From Chloroflexota bacterium (GTDB taxonomy: Bacteria > Chloroflexota > Anaerolineae > Aggregatilineales > Phototrophicaceae), in contig JAPOWG010000017.1 in the NCBI GenBank assembly GCA_026707745.1, positions 1 to 40,861 on the forward strand: 40,861 bases of DNA. Direction: 5' to 3'. The notes beneath the pieces were generated by a model. It saw nothing but the letters and a program-made list of their open reading frames with translations. It did no database searches and had not been told where the DNA came from. Position 1 is the stretch's first letter; each line of letters opens with the position of its first letter. Made by a program: the position numbers and the translations under genes. Below are positions 34,781 through 40,861 of this stretch, in pieces.

Positions 34781-35689
34781 TTAGCGAGATTTGGCATAAC
34801 CCAGGCTACGCAGATAAGCCAGATTCCGTATAGCGCTGTCCAGGGGATTCAGGCCGCGGTCGGGCAAAATGTCCTGCTCGATCACCGCCCAGCCGTCGAA
34901 ATCCAGTTCACGAAGTAAATCCAGCAAACCGGCAAAATCAACCGATCCGCGCCCCAACTCGGGGAAAACGTCCAATTCGACTGCTTTGAAATAATCCCAG
35001 CCCTTGTCCCGAACAGTCTCAAGCACATTATTGTCGCATTCCTTAATGTGCAGATACTTCAACCGTTCGCTCCAGCGACGGCCGACGGCGACCGGGTCCC
35101 CGCCCCCGTACATACAGTGCGCGGTATCCAGGCAAAGATTGAGGTAGCGCGGATCCGTTTCGTTCATAAGGCGATCGATTTCCGCTTCCGTCTCGATCCA
35201 GGCGCCAACATGAGGGTGAAAGACCGCTTGCAATCCGTAGTCGTCAAGGGCGCGCTTGCCATAGTCTTCCGCATTGCATATGAACCTCCCCCATTCATCG
35301 TCGGTCATGCCGTCTGCCGAGCCGATGCGCCCGGCGCGTTGCGAGCGCTTCGTGTTGAAAAACAGCGCATCGGACAAGACCACCCACTCGCAGCCCATTT
35401 GTGAAAGCAAGCACGTGGTGACCATGGTTTCGTCGTATTCATCTTGTTTAGCCGCCGGATCCACCAGATTGATCTGCACGTAGGCGGCCAGCAGGCTCAA
35501 ACCCAGTTCATCGAGCCGCTCGCGCAGCAAGGCATTGTCTTGCGGCAGGTAGCCAAAGGGTCCCAGTTCTGTACCGGAATAGCCAGCCTGGCTGATTTCG
35601 CGCAATACTCGCTCCCAAGGCGGAACGTTTGGCGTATCTTTCATGATCACGCCCCAGGAGACGGGCGCGGAAGCAATCCTGATCTTCAC
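34781..35689 (-). CDS. IolE-like TIM-barrel protein (inosose dehydratase family)
   Basis: A 302-aa xylose-isomerase-like TIM barrel. The start is GTG (complement of 35687-35689), with GGAGG seven bases upstream. An ATG at 35779 would add 30 residues of no family character. Metal-site candidates are E41 (TELGP), H158 and H160 (FHPHVG), D188 and H191 (CLDTAH), H214 (LHIKECD) and E271 (AVIEQD). The opening ASAPVSWGV and TELGPFGYLPQD match proteins annotated as inosose dehydratase or sugar-phosphate isomerase/epimerase. Position between iolD and a PfkB kinase supports 2-keto-myo-inositol dehydration, but specificity is inferred. Confidence 0.88.
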   Translation of the reverse strand: MKIRIASAPVSWGVIMKDTPNVPPWERVLREISQAGYSGTELGPFGYLPQDNALLRERLDELGLSLLAAYVQINLVDPAAKQDEYDETMVTTCLLSQMGCEWVVLSDALFFNTKRSQRAGRIGSADGMTDDEWGRFICNAEDYGKRALDDYGLQAVFHPHVGAWIETEAEIDRLMNETDPRYLNLCLDTAHCMYGGGDPVAVGRRWSERLKYLHIKECDNNVLETVRDKGWDYFKAVELDVFPELGRGSVDFAGLLDLLRELDFDGWAVIEQDILPDRGLNPLDSAIRNLAYLRSLGYAKSR

Positions 35690-35816
35690 CTGTTCCTCCT
35701 CAATCGAAGCCGACTGAAGGGGTTGCCGCGCTTCGGAACTCGCCCACGCTCGTAGTTGTAACTCGGTAAGTGCAAGCAAGTCATGCGAAAACTGATTAGA
35801 AATCTATGCCAAGAGC

Positions 35817-35837
35817 GGGCGAGCCACCGGCTCGCCC
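35817..35837. repeat. Palindromic intergenic repeat (GGGCGAGCC type)
   Basis: A perfect hairpin, GGGCGAGCC-acc-GGCTCGCCC, then CCTACAG. It is the same element as in the 57-bp repeats at the left edge. It lies in the 249-bp gap between iolD and the iolE-like gene, inside what is otherwise a same-strand gene series, and may break or modulate read-through. Confidence 0.7.
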
Positions 35838-35938
35838 CTACAGCTTTACGGTTATTTTGGTGATTTCATTGATACTGCAATCATTCTTATTACTCACTCA
35901 GAATTATTTCTGTTGAATCGCGCCGGGAAGAGCCCGCC

Positions 35939-37843
35939 CTACCAGTAGAAACGCTGACCTTTTCTACCCTCTTCGCGTTCATCGACGAGTTGCTTCGTCT
36001 TTTCGTCCCCTGTGACCTCCGCCCCGAAGACGTCCCACCAGATGCCGGAGCGCGGCAATCGGCTATAACGCTCAATCTGCGCCACAATCATGCAAGAGCG
36101 GTTTTCTTCCTTCGCCTCCGCAAGCGCCGCTTTCAGTTCGTCTTCGTTATTGACGTTCCAGGCGCGCAATCCGATGCTCTCGGCATTCTTGGCATAGTCA
36201 ATCTCGACGAAATCGCCATCGTCCAGTTTGCCCGTCTCTTGATTTCTCAGTCGAAACTCGTTGCCAAGGCTATGGCCAACCAGCACCTTTTGATGTCCGT
36301 GAATCGACTGGAAACCATCATTCTGGAGCAAAATAACCGTCAATTTGGCGCCCTCTTGCATGGCGGTCTTCAGTTCCATCGGATGCAGCATGTAGTTTCC
36401 GTCGCCGAGGAAGACGTAGACTTCTCCGTCATGCGGGCGCGCCAGGCGCACGCCAATCGCCCCGGGGATGTCGTAGCCCATACAAGAGTTGCCAAATTCC
36501 AGGTGAAGAATGCGTCCAGCGGTCGCTTCAAATAGTTGATGCAAGTCCCCGGGAGCGGTGCCGGCCGCGCAAACAAGCGTATCGCCCGCAGCCATATAGT
36601 CATTGAGTACGCCGATGACCTGCGCTTGGCTCATGCGTTCATCGGGGTACTGTACATAGACTGTTTCTCGTTTCTGCTGCAACCAGGCTTCTCGGTCCAC
36701 CGCCAGCGACTCCACATATCCCGGGTTTGGCTTGATTCCGGCCCCAAGCGCGGCAGTCGTCAACTCCCTCAGGGTGTCGCGAGCGTCCGCGATGATCGGC
36801 AAAGCGCCCAGCTTGTGGGCATGCGCGCCGCTGACGTTGATGCTGATGAATTTGACGTCGGGGTTTTGCCAGGCGGAATAGGACCCGGTTGCGAAATCGG
36901 CCAGGCGCGTACCAATCAGGAAGACGAGATCGGCATCGGCCGCGTATTTGCCGGAAAGCGGCGTGCCGGTATGTCCGCTGCCGCCGATCAGCAGGGGAGA
37001 CTCATCTTGCAGCGCGCCGCGCCCGGAATGCGTCTCGCCAACAGGAATGCCAAATCTATCGGAAAACTCGCGCAATTCCCCCCATGCTTTGGAATAGTGA
37101 AGTCCGCCGCCAGCCAGTATGTACGGCTTGTCCGCGGACTTGAGCAAATCAACGGCTTCTTGAATCCGTCGTTTGTCAGGTTGGCGTCTTTCGACGCGCC
37201 AGATCCGCTCACGGAAGAAGTTCAGGGGGTAATCAAAGGCCACGCTCTGAATATCTTGCGGCAAGGCGATCGTAGCGGGACCGGCGTCGACAGGATCGGT
37301 CATCACGCGCATCACCTCTGGCAAGGCGTATAGAATCTGTTCCGGACGGGTGATGCGATCAAAAAACTGGCTGACGACGCGAAAACAGTCCGTGACGCTC
37401 ATATCCAGCGATACGGGATGCTCGATATCCTGCAAGACTTGTCCCTGGAAGCGGGTGGCGTAGTAGTCCGACGGCAGCAGCAAGACCGGCAGCCGATTGA
37501 TATGCGCGGTGGCGGCGCCGGTGACCATGTTGGTGGCGCCGGGGCCAATCGAGGTCGTACAGGCGAAAGTTTGCATGCGCAGGCGTGTCCGCGCGAAGCC
37601 GGAAGCGGCATGTACCATCGACTGTTCGTTGGTTGGCTGGTAATAGGGCAAATCGTCGCCGTATTCCCAAAGTGCCTGGCTCAAGCCGCTGACGTTGCCA
37701 TGCCCGAAGATACCCCAGATCGCCGGGATGAAACGCTGGATCTCGCCGTCGTATTCGGTGTATTGCGCCTGCAAGAATTTAATCAGGGCTTGCCCCATGG
37801 TCAAGCGCAGGGTCTCCTGGCGCGCAAATGGTTGAAATATCAT
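35939..37843 (-). CDS. iolD: Trihydroxycyclohexane-1,2-dione hydrolase IolD
   Basis: A 634-aa thiamine-diphosphate enzyme of myo-inositol catabolism that opens the ring of 3D-(3,5/4)-trihydroxycyclohexane-1,2-dione to 5-deoxyglucuronate. The ThDP catalytic Glu is in QPTNEQSMVHAASGFAR (E73). GDGNYMLHP (from 480) and QNDGF (507-511) form the ThDP-Mg site. The length and the FGHGNVSGL opening are typical of IolD rather than acetolactate synthase. The start is the complement of 37841-37843, with GAGGAG upstream. An upstream start at 37912 would extend into purB. It lies 13 bp downstream of purB. Other iol genes (iolB, iolG, iolJ, iolA) are not in this window. Confidence 0.93.
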   Translation of the reverse strand: MIFQPFARQETLRLTMGQALIKFLQAQYTEYDGEIQRFIPAIWGIFGHGNVSGLSQALWEYGDDLPYYQPTNEQSMVHAASGFARTRLRMQTFACTTSIGPGATNMVTGAATAHINRLPVLLLPSDYYATRFQGQVLQDIEHPVSLDMSVTDCFRVVSQFFDRITRPEQILYALPEVMRVMTDPVDAGPATIALPQDIQSVAFDYPLNFFRERIWRVERRQPDKRRIQEAVDLLKSADKPYILAGGGLHYSKAWGELREFSDRFGIPVGETHSGRGALQDESPLLIGGSGHTGTPLSGKYAADADLVFLIGTRLADFATGSYSAWQNPDVKFISINVSGAHAHKLGALPIIADARDTLRELTTAALGAGIKPNPGYVESLAVDREAWLQQKRETVYVQYPDERMSQAQVIGVLNDYMAAGDTLVCAAGTAPGDLHQLFEATAGRILHLEFGNSCMGYDIPGAIGVRLARPHDGEVYVFLGDGNYMLHPMELKTAMQEGAKLTVILLQNDGFQSIHGHQKVLVGHSLGNEFRLRNQETGKLDDGDFVEIDYAKNAESIGLRAWNVNNEDELKAALAEAKEENRSCMIVAQIERYSRLPRSGIWWDVFGAEVTGDEKTKQLVDEREEGRKGQRFYW

Positions 37844-37856
37844 CGCCGTCTCCTCG

Positions 37857-39269
37857 TTACAGTTCCCGCAAATCCGGTAAGGTCGAAACCGATTCCTTGC
37901 CGCGCCCGGCATCGCTATCGTATTGCGCGAGTTCTTTAGCCAAACCGATATAGGCAGCGGGGGTTAATCTCAAGAGCCGGATCTTGTCCGGGCCCGGGAT
38001 ATCCAGTGTGTTGATAAACTCCCGAATGCTCGTCTGGCTCGTCGACTTTCCGCGCGTCATGTCCTTGAGTTGCTCGTAGGCGCCCGCCACCTGGTGCTTG
38101 CGCAGCACCGTCTGGATCGCTTCGCCGAGCACCTCCCAGGCATTGTCCAGATCGTCTTGCAAGGCCACCCGATCAATCTCGACTTTGCTCAATCCCTGGC
38201 TGGTCGATGTCAAAGCCAAAAGACTGTGCGCGATCGCGGCGCCGAAATTCCGCAAGGCCGAGGTATCGCTCAGGTCGCGCTGCAGGCGCGAAACCGGCAG
38301 CTTGAGCGCCAGATGTCCCAGCGTCGCGCTGCTAATGCCCAGATTGGCTTCGGCATTTTCGAAGTTTATCGGGTTGACCTTGTGAGGCATGGTAGAAGAA
38401 CCGACTTCCGCCGCCACCAGTTTCTGTTTGAAGTAGCCCAGGGAAATATAGGTCCACATGTCCCGGCAGAGGTCCAACAGGACCGTATTGAAACGGATCA
38501 GCGCATGGCTTAGTTCCGCCAGGAAATCGTGCGCTTCAATTTGCGTGGTCAAGGCATTATGGCTTAGACCCAATTCCTCGACAAAGCGACGCGAGAAACC
38601 CAGCCAATTCACATCGGGATAAGCAGCGACATGCGCGTTATAAGCGCCGACGGCGCCGTTAAATTTGCCCAGGAAGGCCTGGGATTCGATTTGCTTCAAT
38701 TGGCGGCTCAAGCGAAAGGCAAATACTTTCAACTCTTTTCCCACTGTTGTCGGCGACGCCGCCTTGCCATGCGTTCGCGCCAGCATCGGCTCATCGGCTG
38801 ACTTGAGCGCCCAGTCGTCAAGCAACTTTACCAGATCTCGCGCTTTGGGCAGCCAAACGTCGCGCATAGCGTCGCGAAGCATCAGCGCGTAGGCCAGGTT
38901 GTTGATGTCTTCCGATGTGCAGGCGAAGTGGACGGATTCGATGACATCCGACAAGCTCGTGTTGCGCAGCCCCCCCTTAATGAAGTATTCGACCGCCTTG
39001 ACATCGTGGCTGATGAAGGCCTCGATCGATTTGATCTCCGACGCGGCCTCGTCGTCGAAACTCGCCGCCAACCGCTCCAGAAGCGCTACCTCATCGTCGG
39101 AAAACGTCCGAACATGGGTGATCCCCTCATGTTCGGACATAGCGATCAGCCAACGGACTTCCACGAGCAGGCGGTACTTCATCAGCGCCCACTCCGACAG
39201 ATACGGTCGCAAGGCTTCCGTCTTGTCGGCGTAGCGCCCGTCAATTGGTGAAATCGCGCGCAAACTCAT
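37857..39269 (-). CDS. purB: Adenylosuccinate lyase
   Basis: A 470-aa tetrameric enzyme acting twice in purine synthesis: SAICAR to AICAR and adenylosuccinate to AMP, each with fumarate release. The sequence is of the Escherichia coli-type clade (MSLRAISPIDGRY start). H167 in RTHGKAASPTT is the general acid, and the flexible signature loop is GSSTMPHKVNPINFENAE with S291/S292 as general base candidates. The start is the complement of 39267-39269, with a weak upstream site. It is the first gene of a same-strand series with iolD only 13 bp behind, an unusual partner, which suggests shared transcription but not shared pathway. Confidence 0.96.
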   Translation of the reverse strand: MSLRAISPIDGRYADKTEALRPYLSEWALMKYRLLVEVRWLIAMSEHEGITHVRTFSDDEVALLERLAASFDDEAASEIKSIEAFISHDVKAVEYFIKGGLRNTSLSDVIESVHFACTSEDINNLAYALMLRDAMRDVWLPKARDLVKLLDDWALKSADEPMLARTHGKAASPTTVGKELKVFAFRLSRQLKQIESQAFLGKFNGAVGAYNAHVAAYPDVNWLGFSRRFVEELGLSHNALTTQIEAHDFLAELSHALIRFNTVLLDLCRDMWTYISLGYFKQKLVAAEVGSSTMPHKVNPINFENAEANLGISSATLGHLALKLPVSRLQRDLSDTSALRNFGAAIAHSLLALTSTSQGLSKVEIDRVALQDDLDNAWEVLGEAIQTVLRKHQVAGAYEQLKDMTRGKSTSQTSIREFINTLDIPGPDKIRLLRLTPAAYIGLAKELAQYDSDAGRGKESVSTLPDLREL

Positions 39270-39299
39270 CTGGGATTCTTAGCTCTGTATACATAAACC

Positions 39300-39317
39300 G
39301 CGTCGCTCATGCGACGC
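39300..39317. promoter_or_regulatory. Short hairpin in the purB leader region
   Basis: GCGTCGC-tcat-GCGACGC is a perfect 7-bp stem 31 bp upstream of purB, in the 264-bp gap between divergent purB and aguA. It could be a leader hairpin or an operator. No purine riboswitch pattern was seen. Confidence 0.3.
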
Positions 39318-39533
39318 GACGGCTTGCGATTTTGCGTGAGCGCGACAGACCTTTTCGCCGGTTACGCGCCGAGCGACTCTGGCTGGCGGTCGAAAGCCAT
39401 ACAAAGGTCGATTGTACACTGATTTGGTTTAGTTTTCCCCGGTACGTCTTATGATTCGACCTGACGCCGAGCCGCAACTCAGGGCATAATGCCCCCGATG
39501 CGACCCTGAAAATGCTTTACTGGAGCCATTGAT

Positions 39534-40655
39534 TTGTCCCGGCTTATCGAGTCAAGACCAGTTTACGATGGATTCCGCATGCCGGCGGAGTGGGAACCTC
39601 ACGCGGGCTGCTGGATGCTGTGGCCAGAACGGCGCGATACCTGGCGCAACGGCGGCAAACCCGCGCAACTCGCATTTGTAGAAGCTGCACGGGAAATCTC
39701 GCGCTTCGAGCCGGTTACCATGGGCGTCAATCCGGAGCAATTTCGCAATGCACGTTCGCTGCTGCCGCCGCAGATACGGGTATTGGAGCTATCGAGCAAC
39801 GACGCCTGGATCCGCGATAGCGGCGCGACCTTCCTGGTCAATGACGCCGGCGAAGTGCGCGGCGTCGACTGGATGTTCAATGCTTGGGGCGGCATCCAAA
39901 AGATGATGTATTTTCCCTGGGACCTGGATGAGCAGGTAGCCCCGAAGATGCTGGAAATCGAGGGGCTGGATCGTTATTGGGCGCCCCTGGTGATGGAAGG
40001 CGGTTCCTTTCATGTGGACGGAGAGGGCACGCTGATCACAACCGAGCAGTGCCTGCTGCACCCAAACCGCAACCCAAAGCTTTCTCGAGCCGATATCGAG
40101 CAGCACCTGCGGGACTACCTCGGCATCAAGCATATCATCTGGCTCAAACGCGGCGTCTTCGAGGACGAGACGGATGGACATGTGGACAACCTGTGCTGCT
40201 TTGTGAGACCCGGCGTCGTCGCCCTCACCTGGACAGGGGACCACGACGATCCACAATATGAACGCTCTGCGGAGGCCTACGATCGCTTGCGCTCGGCAAG
40301 GGACGCAAAGGGCCGAAGGATCGAAATTCATACGATCCATCAGCCGGAGCCAATGTACATGACCGGTGAAGAAGCCGCGGGACTGGATGTCGTGGATACG
40401 GCAATCTCGCGCCCGGAGGGAGAACGCCTGGCCGGCTCGTACATCAATTTTTACATCGCCAATGGCGGCGTCGTCGCGCCTCAGTTCGACGATCCGCATG
40501 ACCGGCTCGCGCTGCAAACATTGGCTGAATTGTTCCCGAAGGCGCAAATAGTTGGCGTGTACGCGCGCGAGATCCTCCTGGGGGGCGGCAATATCCACTG
40601 CATTACGCAGCAACAGCCGGCGGGCTTGGACAATCCTCAAGCGGGGGAGCGGTAA
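39534..40655 (+). CDS. aguA: Agmatine deiminase
   Basis: A 373-aa guanidino-group-modifying enzyme (PPAD superfamily) that hydrolyses agmatine to N-carbamoylputrescine and ammonia for putrescine synthesis. Motifs are PAEWEPHAGCWMLWP at the start, DAWIRDSG, MEGGSFHVDGEGTLITTEQ, EDETDGHVDN and the C-terminal LGGGNIHCITQQ with nucleophile C356. The start is TTG 39534, with GGAG eight bases upstream. The next ATG would delete the conserved opening. The usual partner, N-carbamoylputrescine amidase (AguB), is not in the visible part. The next gene starts one base after its stop codon. Confidence 0.95.
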   Translation: MSRLIESRPVYDGFRMPAEWEPHAGCWMLWPERRDTWRNGGKPAQLAFVEAAREISRFEPVTMGVNPEQFRNARSLLPPQIRVLELSSNDAWIRDSGATFLVNDAGEVRGVDWMFNAWGGIQKMMYFPWDLDEQVAPKMLEIEGLDRYWAPLVMEGGSFHVDGEGTLITTEQCLLHPNRNPKLSRADIEQHLRDYLGIKHIIWLKRGVFEDETDGHVDNLCCFVRPGVVALTWTGDHDDPQYERSAEAYDRLRSARDAKGRRIEIHTIHQPEPMYMTGEEAAGLDVVDTAISRPEGERLAGSYINFYIANGGVVAPQFDDPHDRLALQTLAELFPKAQIVGVYAREILLGGGNIHCITQQQPAGLDNPQAGER

Positions 40656-40656
40656 T

Positions 40657-40861
40657 ATGTCTGAATACGTTACTGTCGAAGTCGATTTCGCCGAAGATCC
40701 AGATATTGCGGATCTGCTCGTCAACCAGATCTTGACGCAGACCGATGAGGAAGTTTATGCGAGCGCGGGGGCTGGGGACGAAGGTTCGCCCCTGGCGCAG
40801 ATGCTATTCGCCGCTGTAGACGGGATCACTGCGCTGACGATTGCCGAAGACTGCCTGACAA
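40657..40861 (+). CDS. Nfu N-terminal-domain (Fe-S scaffold-like) protein, partial
   Basis: The 5' end only, as the gene runs off the window edge. It starts at ATG 40657 with a GGGGGAG site and begins MSEYVTVEVDFAEDPDIA. The segment SPLAQMLFAAVDGITALTIAED matches the pattern of the Nfu/NifU N-terminal domain (SPLA..LF..DGV..V.I..D). Such domains accompany iron-sulfur scaffolds. It follows aguA with a one-base gap, suggesting co-transcription. Confidence 0.7.
   Translation, partial: MSEYVTVEVDFAEDPDIADLLVNQILTQTDEEVYASAGAGDEGSPLAQMLFAAVDGITALTIAEDCLT

Noticed and set aside
1..40861. tRNA, rRNA, CRISPR array, insertion sequence or integrase
   Set aside because: No cloverleaf-type T-arm pattern, no regularly spaced repeats, no transposase or integrase motifs and no terminal inverted repeats around a gene were seen by eye.

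Overview
The window is about 41 kb of a compact, moderately GC-rich bacterial chromosome. The best guess is Chloroflexota, probably Anaerolineae-like. The clues are the TIR/NACHT proteins with the linker-plus-sulfatase-modifying-factor architecture common in that phylum, short palindromic intergenic repeats of the 'GGGCGAGCC...GGCTCGCCC' type, secreted proteins with AxA|Q signal-peptidase I sites, and many TTG starts. This is inference: no rRNA, tRNA or ribosomal marker lies in the window.

Positions 1-9676 are an accessory region that looks like a candidate immune/conflict locus. A TIR-NACHT-like-HEAT protein (459-4433) is translationally coupled by an ATGA overlap to a TIR-helical linker-FGE/SUMF1 protein (4430-6154). 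After a 559-bp repeat-bearing gap come a possible micro-gene (6529-6717), a 172-aa small protein (6714-7232) and a NACHT-type STAND NTPase (7283-9676). The last two share a short Gly-rich motif (GHVxFAGxD). The NACHT protein appears to stop where related proteins continue into an FGE-like domain, while a detached FGE-like domain sits on the neighbouring TIR protein.

Positions 9811-16152 carry two Dpp/Opp-type permeases with their binding protein convergent to them, a secreted PQQ-type sugar dehydrogenase, and a membrane coiled-coil protein with a clear internal duplication. Positions 16295-25400 carry mannose-6-phosphate isomerase, a secreted PPC-like protein, ClpB, a Trm112-like protein divergent from a secreted clan-A glycoside hydrolase, a flippase-like membrane protein, and a Rieske oxygenase of the quaternary-amine type.

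Positions 25697-32105 hold a tandem pair of M50B-like membrane proteins, the second of which has lost HEXXH. They are followed by a DUF427 protein, a P1B-4 metal ATPase (SPC/HEGST) and a CaiC-like acyl-CoA ligase. Two good rho-independent terminators bracket the DUF427 gene. Positions 32412-40861 hold UDP-glucose dehydrogenase, a minus-strand set transcribed purB, iolD, iolE-like, pfkB-type kinase, then agmatine deiminase and the 5' end of an Nfu-N-domain gene.

No CRISPR array, insertion sequence, transposase, integrase, reverse transcriptase or tRNA was found. Convergent gene pairs are unusually tight (4-nt overlap, 4-, 12- and 30-nt gaps).
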